Origin: Streptomyces sp. TLI_105
GTDB taxonomy: Bacteria; Actinomycetota; Actinomycetes; Streptomycetales; Streptomycetaceae
Assembly: GCF_900105415.1 (NCBI RefSeq)
Contig: NZ_FNSM01000001.1
Coordinates: 2,456,501-2,520,500 of the forward strand
Length of the DNA: 64,000 nucleotides
Direction: 5' to 3'
The position numbers and the translations under genes are program-made. Under the pieces are notes generated by a model, which was not told the origin of the DNA, made no database searches, and saw only the letters and a program-made list of their open reading frames with translations. Positions 47,591 to 56,893 of this stretch are shown here, piece by piece. Numbering within the stretch: the stretch's first letter is position 1; each line of letters begins with the position of its first letter.

Positions 47591-48313
47591 TTACCCGAAG
47601 GTGGACGGTGCTCCAAAACGCGTATCCGCACGCAGCAGCGCGGGCAGCTGGCGGAGGTCGGTGATCCGGGTCAGCTCGGGCCTCCCGCCGGTCCCCGCGC
47701 GGTCCAGCCAGATCCCCCGGAGGCCCGCCTCCACGGCGCCCCGGGCGTCGATGTCCGGGTGGTCCCCGACGTACGCCACCTGGTGGGGGCGCAGGTCGAG
47801 GAGGGTGCAGGCGGCGTGGAAGGCCTCCGCGGCGGGCTTGGCCACCCCCAGCTCGGCGGCGCACACCACGGCCTCGAAGCGGTCCCGTACGCCCAGCGCG
47901 CGGAGCTTGTGGTCCTGGTTGTGGATGCTGGAGTTGGACAGCACTCCGTGGCGGTAGTCCCGGGCCAGCAGGTCGAGGACGGGCACGGTGTCGGGGAAGA
48001 GCTCCCAGGCGGCCTCGTAGTGGACCACGTACCGGTCGAACCAGTCGTCGGCCTCGGCGGCGGTGAGCGCCGGCCGCCCGAGGAAGTCCCGCACCCGGTC
48101 GCGCCGCTGGTCCCGGAAGTCCCCGCCCTCGGCCTCGTACCGGCGCCAGTGCAGCTCCGTGAGCTCCTTCCAGCGCCGCAGGGCCTCCTCGGCGGAGCCC
48201 CAGGCGTCCAGCAGCCCCTCGGCGGCGAGGTGCGCCCGCATCCCGGTCCGGTCCGCGCTCGCGTAGTCGAAGATCGTGTCGTCGATGTCCCAGAGCACCG
48301 CGCGGATGGTCAT
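47591..48313 (-). CDS. HAD-family hydrolase
   Basis: A 240-residue phosphatase-like protein from ATG 48313. Motif I VLWDIDDTIFDY (nucleophile Asp), motif II LSNSS, motif III Lys in GVAKPAAEAF and motif IV VGDHPDIDARGAVEAG, with a helical cap between I and II. The substrate is unknown. It lies between gltX and the tRNA cluster, same strand. Confidence 0.88.
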   Translation of the reverse strand: MTIRAVLWDIDDTIFDYASADRTGMRAHLAAEGLLDAWGSAEEALRRWKELTELHWRRYEAEGGDFRDQRRDRVRDFLGRPALTAAEADDWFDRYVVHYEAAWELFPDTVPVLDLLARDYRHGVLSNSSIHNQDHKLRALGVRDRFEAVVCAAELGVAKPAAEAFHAACTLLDLRPHQVAYVGDHPDIDARGAVEAGLRGIWLDRAGTGGRPELTRITDLRQLPALLRADTRFGAPSTFG

Positions 48314-48321
48314 GGGGACGA

Positions 48322-48358
48322 CGGTACCCCCGCCCGCGGGCGCGGGACGGGGGTACCG
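48322..48358 (-). terminator. Terminator after gltX
   Basis: CGGTACCCCC (48322-48331) pairs with GGGGGTACCG (48349-48358), with an inner G/C hairpin. It lies between the gltX stop and the HAD start. Confidence 0.75.
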
Positions 48359-48377
48359 GTGCGTAGTACGGCGCGGA

Positions 48378-49853
48378 TCAGCCGGCGAGCTTCGCCAGGG
48401 TCGCGTCGATGCGGGCCAGGGTCTTCTCCTTGCCCAGGATCTCCAGGGACTCGAAGAGCGGCAGGCCGACCGTGCGGCCGGTGACGGCCACGCGGACCGG
48501 GGCCTGCGCCTTGCCGAGCTTGAGGCCGTGGACCTCGCCGGCGGCCAGGACGGCGTTCTTGAGGGACTCGGGGTCGCTCCAGTCGGCCGCGTCGAGCTTC
48601 TCGCGGGCGGTGGTGAGCAGGGCCGCGGGCTCGCCCTTCATGGCCTTGTCCCACGAGGGCTGGTCGAAGACCGGCTCGGACAGGAAGAGGAAGTCCACGT
48701 TGGCCGTGATGTCCGAGAGGACGGTCACGCGGGTCTGGGCGTGCGGCGCGATGGCCTCCCAGGCGGCCTGGTCGAAGTCCTCGGGGGCCCAGGGGGCGTG
48801 CGGGGCGCGGAGCCAGGGCTCGCAGGCCGCGGCGAAGGCCTTCACGTCCAGCATCCGGATGTGGTCGGCGTTGATCGACTCGGCCTTCTTGAGGTCGAAG
48901 CGCGCCGGGTTGGCGTTGACGTCGGCGATGTCGAACTTCGCCACCATCTCGGGGATGGTGAAGATGTCCTGGTCGGCCGAGAAGGACCAGCCGAGGAGCG
49001 ACAGGTAGTTCAGCAGGCCCTCGGGGAGGAAGCCGCGCTCCCGGTAGAGGTTGAGGGAGGCCTGCGGGTCGCGCTTGGAGAGCTTCTTGTTGCCCTCGCC
49101 CATCACGTACGGCAGGTGGCCGAAGGAGGGGATCTCCTTGGCGATGCCCAGCTCGATCAGCGCCTTGTAGAGCGCGACCTGGCGCGGGGTGGAGGAGAGC
49201 AGGTCCTCGCCGCGGAGGACGTGGGTGATCTCCATCAGGGCGTCGTCGACCGGGTTGACCAGGGTGTACAGCGGGGCGCCGTTGGCCCGGAGGATGCCGT
49301 AGTCCGGCACGTTGTCCGGGGTGAAGGTGAGCTCGCCGCGGACCAGGTCGGTGAAGGTGATCGGCTCGTCGGGCATCCGGAAGCGGACGATCGACTCGCG
49401 GCCCTCGGCGCGGTAGCGCTCGATGCGCTCGGCACTCAGGTTGCGGCAGGTGCCGTCGTAACCGGACGGCTTGCCGGCCAGGCGGGCGGCGTCGCGGCGG
49501 GCTTCCAGCTCCACGGCGGTGCAGAAGCAGTGGTACGCGTGACCGCCGGCGAGCAGCTTGTCCGCGACGTCCTTGTAGATGTCCATCCGCTGCGACTGGC
49601 GGTACGGCGCGTGGGGGCCGCCGATCTCGGGGCCCTCGTCCCAGTCGAGGCCGAGCCAGCGCAGCGAGTCGAGCAGCTGGTTGTACGACTCCTCGGAGTC
49701 GCGCGCAGCGTCGGTGTCCTCGATGCGGAAGACCATGGTGCCCTGGTTGTGCCGGGCGAAGGCCCAGTTGAAGAGGGCGGTGCGGACCAGGCCCACGTGG
49801 GGGTTGCCGGTCGGCGAGGGACAGAAACGGACGCGGATGTTCGCGTTAGCCAC
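48378..49853 (-). CDS. gltX: Glutamyl-tRNA synthetase (probably non-discriminating)
   Basis: A 491-residue class I synthetase from GTG 49853. It has the HIGH-type motif CPSPTGNPHVGLVRTALFNW and the KMSKS-type KKLSKRDPQASL. Streptomyces are known to lack GlnRS, so this enzyme is expected to charge both tRNA-Glu and tRNA-Gln; both tRNAs are encoded nearby. The start overlaps the end of the FAH gene by eight bases, so the two are probably cotranscribed. Confidence 0.96.
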   Translation of the reverse strand: MANANIRVRFCPSPTGNPHVGLVRTALFNWAFARHNQGTMVFRIEDTDAARDSEESYNQLLDSLRWLGLDWDEGPEIGGPHAPYRQSQRMDIYKDVADKLLAGGHAYHCFCTAVELEARRDAARLAGKPSGYDGTCRNLSAERIERYRAEGRESIVRFRMPDEPITFTDLVRGELTFTPDNVPDYGILRANGAPLYTLVNPVDDALMEITHVLRGEDLLSSTPRQVALYKALIELGIAKEIPSFGHLPYVMGEGNKKLSKRDPQASLNLYRERGFLPEGLLNYLSLLGWSFSADQDIFTIPEMVAKFDIADVNANPARFDLKKAESINADHIRMLDVKAFAAACEPWLRAPHAPWAPEDFDQAAWEAIAPHAQTRVTVLSDITANVDFLFLSEPVFDQPSWDKAMKGEPAALLTTAREKLDAADWSDPESLKNAVLAAGEVHGLKLGKAQAPVRVAVTGRTVGLPLFESLEILGKEKTLARIDATLAKLAG

Positions 49854-50631
49854 GCTTGATCACCTTATTGGTGAGAGTGCCGATGCCTTCGATGGTGACG
49901 GCGACCTCGTCGCCGACGTTGAGGGGGCCGACTCCGGCGGGGGTGCCGGTGAGGATGACGTCGCCGGGGAGCAGCGTCATGGCCTCGGTGATGTGGACGA
50001 CCAGGTCCTCGATGGAGCGGATCATGTCGCTCGTCCGACCCAGCTGGCGCTGTTCGCCGTTGACCGTGGCCTGGATGGTCAGGTCGCTCGGGTCGAGGTC
50101 GGTCTCCACCCAGGGGCCCAGGGGGCAGGAGGTGTCGAAGCCCTTGGCACGGGCCCACTGCTTCTCGCGCTGCTGGACGTCGCGGGCGGTGACGTCGTTG
50201 GCGCAGGTGTAGCCGAAGACGACGTCCTTCACGCGCTCACGGGGCACCTCACGGCACATGCGGCCGATGACGACGGCCAGTTCGGCCTCGTGGTGCAGCT
50301 CGTCGGAGAAGGAGGGGTACTCGATGGCGTCGCCGGGGCCGATCACCGAGGTGGTGGGCTTGAAGAAGGCGACGGGGACGTCGGGGACCTCGTTGCCGAG
50401 TTCGGCGGCGTGCTCGGCGTAGTTGCGGCCGATGGCCACGACCTTGTTGGGGAGCACGGGCGGCAGGAGCCGTACCTTGCTCAGCGGGACCTTGGTGCCG
50501 CTGAGCTCGAAGTCGGTGTACGGGATGCCCTTGATGATGTCGAGGACGAGGCCGCCGGACTCGACGGTTCCCTCGCCCTCGACGGCGCCGAAGGCCACAT
50601 TGCCGTCGATGGAGAATCTGGCGATGCGCAC
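49846..50631 (-). CDS. Fumarylacetoacetate hydrolase family protein
   Basis: A 261-residue FAH-fold protein from GTG 50631. Marks: VVAIGRNYAEHAAELG, DAIEYPSFSDELHHEAELAVVIGR (metal-binding Glu residues), GYTCANDVTARDVQ, KGFDTSCPLGPWV and GDVILTGTPAGVGPL. Members are acylpyruvases, decarboxylases or isomerases; the substrate cannot be fixed. It precedes gltX with an overlap, a link conserved in Streptomyces. Confidence 0.9.
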   Translation of the reverse strand: MRIARFSIDGNVAFGAVEGEGTVESGGLVLDIIKGIPYTDFELSGTKVPLSKVRLLPPVLPNKVVAIGRNYAEHAAELGNEVPDVPVAFFKPTTSVIGPGDAIEYPSFSDELHHEAELAVVIGRMCREVPRERVKDVVFGYTCANDVTARDVQQREKQWARAKGFDTSCPLGPWVETDLDPSDLTIQATVNGEQRQLGRTSDMIRSIEDLVVHITEAMTLLPGDVILTGTPAGVGPLNVGDEVAVTIEGIGTLTNKVIKRG

Positions 50632-50762
50632 GAGTGCTGTCGCCCCTCACTTGCTACTGGCTGGAGTCTGACGCTCCAGGCTAACGCGGCGAGGGGGCGG
50701 CCGACCGGCGATATCACCGGTGCCGATGCGGGAGCCGGGGGCAGGCCCTGACGCCCCGGGTG

Positions 50763-50966
50763 TCAGCGGGTCGCGGAGGCGTACGGCTGGGGCTCGTAGG
50801 GAGCGGGGGCCTGCATCAGGATGGTGCGGCGCGGGTTGGCCGTGTTGCCGGGCAGCTCCGCCGAGTACTCCGGCTGGGCGCCCCGGCCGAGCTCTGCGGC
50901 GTCCGAGAGGTGGACGAGGGTGGAACGGCGGGGGTTGGCCGTGGTGCGGAGCGTCGTCGTCTTCAT
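50763..50966 (-). CDS. 67-residue peptide with an internal TANPRR repeat
   Basis: Starts MKTTTLRTTANPRRSTLVHL at ATG 50966; the ribosome site is weak. The phrase TTANPRRSTLVH near the start recurs as NTANPRRTILMQ in the second half, separated by an acidic DAAELGRGAQPEYSAEL segment. The C-terminus is Pro/Tyr-rich (APAPYEPQPYASATR). Function unknown. It is isolated between the FAH gene and the first conservon. It could be a short signalling or structural peptide, or a modified-peptide precursor, though no modifying enzyme is near. Confidence 0.6.
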   Translation of the reverse strand: MKTTTLRTTANPRRSTLVHLSDAAELGRGAQPEYSAELPGNTANPRRTILMQAPAPYEPQPYASATR

Positions 50967-51534
50967 CGCGGTGATCAGACCTTGTTCCGGGAGAGGCGCC
51001 CGTACGGGCGCGAAGGGGTGTAAAGCGTCAGGCTAAACATGCGATTCCCTTCGAATGCATGGCTGAGGCATCGATTTGGGTGTGAGTTTGCTCACCACTG
51101 GCGTTACATTCCGGGCATTGCGGACCGCCCCCGGTCGTCACGGAAAGGGACATTACGTCATTGAACGAGCCATTCCGCTCCTGATCATGTCGACTGGGAC
51201 ACACGGGGATGCCCGACCATTGGGACAGAAAAGTCCGAATCCTCCGTGATCATCTTCTACATGGGGTGACGCATCGTGCACGCGTTGTCATCCCCCTCCC
51301 GCCGCGACACGCGGCTCTTGTTGGAGATCCGGCACTGTGCTGGAATTCCACGCACCGCCGCGGGTTTCAAGCCGGCGCGCAGAGGGCGCAACGCAGCGCC
51401 GGCCGCGTGGCGGGAAAGGGGGAACTGCGCCGGTCACCGACGACCACCTGGGGTGCGCCACGCACCCCGATCGACGCCGACACCGTCCTCTCCGTTCATC
51501 CGGAAGGACGCCTGGTCCAGAGGTTGCGACGCTA
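50967..51534. promoter_or_regulatory. Promoter region of the first conservon
   Basis: A 568-bp gap without a supported gene. The left part (about 51030-51260) is A/T-rich for the window. GTGAG (51082-51086) pairs with CTCAC (51091-51095). It should carry the cvnA promoter and possibly that of the 67-residue peptide. Short frames inside it lack coding character. Confidence 0.5.
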
Positions 51535-54500
51535 GTGCAGGGACGTTTCAAGAGGGATGGCTCGGGGTCTCCCCAGGCCCGCCAGGGCCGAGCGGATGCT
51601 CCGGCGGAGCAGGAACCGCGTGCCGGGACCGACCGCGGTCCCTCGGCCCCGCACACCCCGAACCAGGGTCAGGGACCGTCCGGCGGCGGCGGTGAGGGCG
51701 GCAGGCGCGCGAGCGCCGCGGCCACCTCCGCCGAGCCGTCCGCCGCTCCCCCCAAGGTCCGGGCCGAGAACGAGGTCGGCCCCCGAATAGCCCTGCGCAA
51801 CTGGCGCATCTCCACGCGCCTCGTCGCGCTCCTCACCCTCCCCGTGGTCGCGGCGACCACCCTGGGCGGCATCCGCATCAGCGACTCGCTCCAGGACATG
51901 GAGCAGCTCGACCACATGCAGCTGCTCACCAAGCTGACCCGAGAGGCCACGGGCCTCGCCCAGGCCCTGCAGGCCGAGCGCGACCTGTCCGCCGGCCCGC
52001 TGGCCAACGGCCGCCCGGTCAGCGACTACCAGGTCGCCAACCCGCGCCGGAAGACGGACCGCGAGTACAAGGCCTTCCTGGAGGCCACCGAGGACATCCC
52101 GGCCACCGAGGGCGACGAGGCGCTGCGCAGCATCCGCCAGAACGTCAGCCAGATCGCCTCGCAGGTCACCGAGCTCCACTCCATCCGGGGCAGCGCCTAC
52201 GAGAAGGGCGTCTCGCACTCGGTGACGGTCGAGGCCTACAGCCGCCTCATCCGCTCGCTCCTCAGCCTGTCCCAGGACATGGCGCAGGCGACCAGCAACC
52301 CCGAGATGATCAAGCGGACCCGCGCGCTCGCCGCGTTCTCGTCCGCCAAGGAGTACGCCTCCATCCAGCAGGCGATCATCGCGTCCGCGCTTCCCCCGAG
52401 CGACCGGACCTCCGGCAAGCTCCAGCAGGGTGACCGCCTCTACGGCGAGGCCGCCCTCAACAGTGAGGGCGTCGAGCTCAAGTCCTTCCAGGCGATCTAC
52501 GAGTCGACCGGCGGTGACGCCGCCGAGCGGACCGAGTCGCTGAACAGCGGCGACCCGTCGATCAACGCCGCCAACAAGTACGCCGAGCGCGTGCTGAACT
52601 CGGACGACGCGATGCCGAACGGCCCGCGCCGAGGTCACCTGAACTTCACCGACGAGTACAGCACCAAGATCTCCGCCATGAACCGCATCGAGGCGGGTCT
52701 GCTCGGCGACATGGAGACGATGGCCCGTGAGCTGAAGCAGGAGTCTCAGCGCGACGCCATCATCAACGGTGCCCTGATCCTCCTCGTCCTCGGCGTCTCG
52801 CTCATCGGCGCCTTCGTCGTGGCCCGGTCCATGATCCGCTCGCTGCGCCGGCTGCAGGACACCGCGACCAAGGTCGCCCAGGACCGCCTGCCCGAGCTCG
52901 TCAAGCAGCTCTCCGAGTCCGACCCGCAGGACGTCGACACCTCCGTCGAGTCCGTCGGTGTGCACTCCCGCGACGAGATCGGCCAGGTGGCCGCGGCCTT
53001 CGACGACGTGCACCGCGAGGCGGTCCGCCTCGCCGCCGAGCAGGCCCTCCTCCGGGGCAACGTCAACGCGATGTTCACCAACCTCTCGCGCCGTTCCCAG
53101 GGCCTCATCCAGCGTCAGCTCTCGCTCATCTCCGAGCTGGAGTCCCGCGAGGCCGACCCGGACCAGCTCTCCTCGCTGTTCAAGCTCGACCACCTCGCGA
53201 CCCGTATGCGCCGGAACGGCGAGAACCTCCTCGTCCTCGCCGGTGAGGAGCCGGGCCGTCGCTGGACCCGCCCGGTCCCGCTGGTCGACGTCCTCCGTGC
53301 CGCCGCCTCCGAGGTGGAGCAGTACGAGCGCATCGAACTGGCCGCGGTCCCGGCGACCGAGGTCGCCGGCCGCGTCGTCAACGACCTCGTGCACCTCCTC
53401 GCCGAGCTGCTCGAGAACGCCACCTCGTTCTCCTCCCCGCAGACCAAGGTCCGGGTCACCGGTCACGCCCTGCCCGACGGCCGCGTGCTCGTCGAGATCC
53501 ACGACACCGGCATCGGCCTCTCCCCCGAGGACCTCGCCGCGATCAACGAGCGGCTCGCCTCGCCGCCCACCGTGGACGTCTCCGTCTCCCGCCGCATGGG
53601 CCTGTTCGTGGTCGGCCGCCTGTCCCTGCGACACGGCATCCGGATCCAGCTGCGCCCGTCCGACTCGGGCGGCACCACCGCGCTCGTCATGCTCCCCGTC
53701 GACGTCGCCCAGGGCGGCAAGAAGCCCATGCCCAAGCCGGGCGCGGGCGGCCAGGGCGCGATGCCGCAGGGCCAGGGCGCCTCGGCCCCCGGCGGCCGTC
53801 TCCCCGGCGGCCCCGGCGCGGCCGGTGGCCCCGGCGGCGGACGTCCGGGCCAGGGCGGTGCCCCGTCCTCGACGGCCGGCCGCCTCGGTGCCGGTGCCGG
53901 TGCCACACGCGGTCAGGTCGGTACGAGCGGTCCCCGGGCCGCGCTGCCCGCCCGTGACGGCGCGCCCCAGCCCCGCACCCCGCAGCCGCAGAACGCCCAG
54001 TCGGAGCAGACCGGCCGGCTGCCGCAGGCCCCGCAGGCTCCCCAGTCGCCCGACGCGCTGCGTCCGGGCCCCGGCGGGGGCGGCCTCATCGGCGGCGCCG
54101 CGAGCGCCATCCCGTCCCGTACGGACGTGTGGGGCAACCAGTCCGGCCCGCAGGCACCGCAGCAGCCGCAGCAGCCGCAGCAGCCGCAGGGCAACCAGCA
54201 GGGCGGCTACGACCTCCCGCGCGCCGAACTGCCCGGCGGCGACCCGCAGGCGCAGCAGCAGCGCCCGCAGGCCGCGAGCTGGGGCAACGACCCGCAGCAG
54301 CAGCCGGTCCGGCGCCCGCAGCAGGAGATGTCCCCGCTGGACGCCCCGCGCGGTCACGAGGAGCCGGAGTCGGCGGGCCTGTTCGGGTCCCCGGCGGCTC
54401 CGCAGGGCCCCGGTTCCACGGGCCAGTTCCCGCGCCCGGACTTCGGCGCCCCGCAGCAGCCCCAGCAGCAGTTCCCGCAGCAGCAGGCCCCGCAGGCCTA

Positions 54501-55338
54501 CCAGGGCGGTGCGCAGGACCCGGCGTCGACGGCGCAGTTCCCGCGCCCCGACTTCGGTGCTCCGCAGGGTCCCGGCTCCACCGGCCAGTTCCCGCGCCCG
54601 GACTTCGGCGCCCCGCAGCAGCCCCAGCAGCAGCAGGCCCAGCAGCCCCAGGCGTACCAGGGCGGCCAGCAGCAGTTCGGCCGGCAGCCCTTCGTGCCGC
54701 AGGCGCAGCAGCAGGCCCCGCAGGCCCAGCCCCCGGCGCCGCGCCAGCGGGGCGGCAACGACTTCGGTGCCCCGCGTCCGGCCGAGCCGGCCGGCCGGCA
54801 GCCGCAGCAGCCTCAGCTCCAGCAGCCGCGCCGGCCGGAGGCCCTGCCGCCGGCCGGTGGCGCGGGCGACGGTCGTACCCCGCTGTACGACACGCTCGAG
54901 ACCAGCTGGTCGCACCAGGAGCAGGCGCGACAGGCGGATCCGGCGCAGACGATGCAGACCCCGGTCGTGTCGCAGCCGTCCGCTCCGGCGCCCCGTCCGG
55001 CCGGTGACCCGGCCGGTGACGGCGGCCGCCAGAACGGCGGGGCCGCCTGGCGGACCTCGCCCAACGACGAGCTGGTGCGCCAGGCGGAGCGGGTGCGCAA
55101 GCCCGCGGCCGGCGGCGTCACCACCTCCGGTCTTCCGCGCCGTGTGCCGAAGGCCAACCTCGTACCCGGGACCGCACAGGAGCAGGCCCACACGGCCGGC
55201 CCCCAGGTCTCGCGTGCACCCGACGACGTCCGCGGCCGGCTCACCAATCTGCGCCGCGGCATCCAGCAGGGCCGCCAGGCCGGCAACTCGACCACGGGTA
55301 GCCACCACCTCGGTCCGAACCATCAGCAGGAGCGTTAG
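51535..55338 (+). CDS. cvnA: Conservon sensor histidine kinase-like protein CvnA (first conservon)
   Basis: A 1267-residue membrane protein from GTG 51535 (MQGRFKRDGSG). A disordered leader precedes TM1 (about 95-113), an extracellular sensor domain (about 114-400), TM2 (about 407-430), a HAMP-like linker and a kinase core: LDHLATRMRRNGENLL (about 548), N-box ELLENATSFSS, G1 HDTGIGLSPED and G2 MGLFVVGRLSLRHG. A Pro/Gln/Gly-rich region (about 700-1190) with repeated FPRPDFGAP units follows. The end (about 1197-1255) has a conserved tail SGLPRRVPKANLV...APDDVRGRL. In conservons CvnA is thought to work with CvnB-D rather than a response regulator. Confidence 0.92.
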   Translation: MQGRFKRDGSGSPQARQGRADAPAEQEPRAGTDRGPSAPHTPNQGQGPSGGGGEGGRRASAAATSAEPSAAPPKVRAENEVGPRIALRNWRISTRLVALLTLPVVAATTLGGIRISDSLQDMEQLDHMQLLTKLTREATGLAQALQAERDLSAGPLANGRPVSDYQVANPRRKTDREYKAFLEATEDIPATEGDEALRSIRQNVSQIASQVTELHSIRGSAYEKGVSHSVTVEAYSRLIRSLLSLSQDMAQATSNPEMIKRTRALAAFSSAKEYASIQQAIIASALPPSDRTSGKLQQGDRLYGEAALNSEGVELKSFQAIYESTGGDAAERTESLNSGDPSINAANKYAERVLNSDDAMPNGPRRGHLNFTDEYSTKISAMNRIEAGLLGDMETMARELKQESQRDAIINGALILLVLGVSLIGAFVVARSMIRSLRRLQDTATKVAQDRLPELVKQLSESDPQDVDTSVESVGVHSRDEIGQVAAAFDDVHREAVRLAAEQALLRGNVNAMFTNLSRRSQGLIQRQLSLISELESREADPDQLSSLFKLDHLATRMRRNGENLLVLAGEEPGRRWTRPVPLVDVLRAAASEVEQYERIELAAVPATEVAGRVVNDLVHLLAELLENATSFSSPQTKVRVTGHALPDGRVLVEIHDTGIGLSPEDLAAINERLASPPTVDVSVSRRMGLFVVGRLSLRHGIRIQLRPSDSGGTTALVMLPVDVAQGGKKPMPKPGAGGQGAMPQGQGASAPGGRLPGGPGAAGGPGGGRPGQGGAPSSTAGRLGAGAGATRGQVGTSGPRAALPARDGAPQPRTPQPQNAQSEQTGRLPQAPQAPQSPDALRPGPGGGGLIGGAASAIPSRTDVWGNQSGPQAPQQPQQPQQPQGNQQGGYDLPRAELPGGDPQAQQQRPQAASWGNDPQQQPVRRPQQEMSPLDAPRGHEEPESAGLFGSPAAPQGPGSTGQFPRPDFGAPQQPQQQFPQQQAPQAYQGGAQDPASTAQFPRPDFGAPQGPGSTGQFPRPDFGAPQQPQQQQAQQPQAYQGGQQQFGRQPFVPQAQQQAPQAQPPAPRQRGGNDFGAPRPAEPAGRQPQQPQLQQPRRPEALPPAGGAGDGRTPLYDTLETSWSHQEQARQADPAQTMQTPVVSQPSAPAPRPAGDPAGDGGRQNGGAAWRTSPNDELVRQAERVRKPAAGGVTTSGLPRRVPKANLVPGTAQEQAHTAGPQVSRAPDDVRGRLTNLRRGIQQGRQAGNSTTGSHHLGPNHQQER

Positions 55339-55761
55339 TTGAACGCGATGAGCCAGGCGGCGCAGAATCTGAACTGGTTGATCACCAACTTCGTGGACAA
55401 CACCCCCGGGGTGTCCCACACAGTGGTGGTCTCCGCCGACGGACTCCTGCTGGCCATGTCCGAAGGATTCCCCCGCGACCGCGCCGACCAGCTGGCGGCG
55501 GTCGCATCCGGACTGACCTCGCTGACCGCGGGCGCGTCCCGGATCTTCGAGGGTGGTCCCGTGGCACAGACCGTGGTGGAGATGGAGCGCGGCTTCCTCT
55601 TCCTCATGCAGGTCTCCGACGGCTCCTCGCTGGCCGTGCTCGCTCACCCCGAGTGCGACATCGGCCTCGTGGGCTACGAGATGGCGCTGCTGGTCGACCG
55701 GGCCGGCAGCGTCCTCACCCCGGATCTCCGTGCGGAGCTCCAGGGCAGCCTGCTCCACTAG
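55339..55761 (+). CDS. cvnB: Conservon roadblock/LC7 protein CvnB (first conservon)
   Basis: A 140-residue roadblock-fold protein. It starts at TTG 55339 immediately after the cvnA stop, with AGGAG seven bases before; ATG 55348 is an alternative. Reads MSQAAQNLNWLITNFVDN, then GVSHTVVVSADGLLLAMSEGFPRD and a terminal VDRAGSVLTPDLRAELQ. Roadblock proteins often act as GTPase partners, here of CvnD. Its 5' half is nearly identical in DNA to the second-conservon copy. Confidence 0.93.
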   Translation: MNAMSQAAQNLNWLITNFVDNTPGVSHTVVVSADGLLLAMSEGFPRDRADQLAAVASGLTSLTAGASRIFEGGPVAQTVVEMERGFLFLMQVSDGSSLAVLAHPECDIGLVGYEMALLVDRAGSVLTPDLRAELQGSLLH

Positions 55762-55926
55762 GTCACGCACGGCGGACGGACCCCACATCCGTCCGCATCG
55801 ACCGATCCGCAGGGCGGTACGCCCCTCCGTACCGTTCTGGACACTGTTCATCGTCCGGCCGCCCCACCCGGCCCCCCACCGGCCCCATCAGACGGCAGAA
55901 GTCTTGCTGTCACGCCCGGAGGATTC

Positions 55927-56331
55927 ATGACCCCGCCCCCCGCCTCTCACGATCCGTACGGCGCCTCAGTCGACGAGTACGGGTACGAGGGCGACCAGCC
56001 GCTGGTGCGTCCGTACGCGATGACCGGCGGCCGGACCCGGCCGCGCTACCAGCTCGCCATCGAGGCGCTGGTCAGCACCACGGCCGACCCGGCACACCTC
56101 GCCACGCTCCTTCCGGAGCACCAGCGGATCTGCCACCTCTGCCGCGAGGTCAAGTCGGTGGCCGAGGTGTCGGCCCTCCTGTCGATGCCGCTCGGTGTCG
56201 CCCGGATCCTCGTGGCCGACCTGGCGGAGGCCGGCATGGTGGCGATCCACCAGCCGGGCAACGGAGAGACCGGCGGCACGCCGGACGTCACACTGCTCGA
56301 AAGGGTGCTCAGTGGACTTCGCAAGCTCTAG
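55927..56331 (+). CDS. cvnC: Conservon DUF742 protein CvnC (first conservon)
   Basis: A 134-residue protein from ATG 55927. PLVRPYAMTGGRTRPRYQLAIEAL, LLPEHQRICHLC, SVAEVSALLSMPLGVARILVADLAEAG and LLERVLSGLRKL are typical of DUF742, whose centre looks like a winged helix. It may regulate or scaffold. The last 20 bp overlap cvnD, suggesting coupled translation. The 165-bp gap before it has no gene. Confidence 0.93.
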   Translation: MTPPPASHDPYGASVDEYGYEGDQPLVRPYAMTGGRTRPRYQLAIEALVSTTADPAHLATLLPEHQRICHLCREVKSVAEVSALLSMPLGVARILVADLAEAGMVAIHQPGNGETGGTPDVTLLERVLSGLRKL

Positions 56332-56893
56332 CGGCGGCGCGGCCAGATCGACCACCAGCGCGAAGATCGTGGTGGCGGGCGGCTTCGGCGTGGGCAAGAC
56401 CACGTTCGTCGGCGCCGTCTCGGAGATCAACCCGCTGCGTACCGAAGCCGTCATGACCTCCGCGTCGGCCGGCATCGACGATCTGACGCACACCGGTGGC
56501 AAGACGACGACGACCGTCGCCATGGACTTCGGCCGCATCACCCTCGACCAGGACCTGATCCTGTACCTCTTCGGTACCCCGGGTCAGGACCGCTTCTGGT
56601 TCATGTGGGACGACCTCGTCCGCGGCGCCATCGGCGCCGTCGTCCTGGTCGACACCCGCCGCCTCGCCGACTGCTTCCCCGCCGTCGACTACTTCGAGAA
56701 CAGCGGTCTCCCCTTCGTCATCGCCCTCAACGGCTTCGACGGAGCCCAGCCCTACCAGCCGGAGGAGGTCCGCGAGGCCCTCCAGATCGGCCCCGACACC
56801 CCCATCATCACCACCGACGCCCGCCACCGCGCCGACGCCAAGAGCGCCCTCATCACGCTCGTCGAGCACGCCCTCATGGCACGCCTCAAGTAA
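56312..56893 (+). CDS. cvnD: Conservon small GTP-binding protein CvnD (first conservon)
   Basis: A 193-residue Ras-like/ATP-GTP-binding protein from GTG 56312, inside the 3' end of cvnC. P-loop GGFGVGKTTFVGAVSE, switch-like TTVAMDFGRI, LFGTPGQDRFWFMW (G3) and ALNGFDG (G4-like, with NGFD in place of NKxD). It is the output GTPase of the conservon. It differs from the second copy (61533-62114) at three residues and 18 bases. Confidence 0.94.
   Translation: MDFASSSGGAARSTTSAKIVVAGGFGVGKTTFVGAVSEINPLRTEAVMTSASAGIDDLTHTGGKTTTTVAMDFGRITLDQDLILYLFGTPGQDRFWFMWDDLVRGAIGAVVLVDTRRLADCFPAVDYFENSGLPFVIALNGFDGAQPYQPEEVREALQIGPDTPIITTDARHRADAKSALITLVEHALMARLK

Noticed and set aside
51276-51695. Frame starting at a GTG before cvnA
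   Set aside because: Overlaps cvnA in another frame, Arg/Pro-rich without family features; cvnA has the real coding signal.
51532-55851. Minus-strand open frame of over 1400 codons opposite cvnA and cvnB
   Set aside because: Shadow of the conservon genes; no ribosome site or domain.
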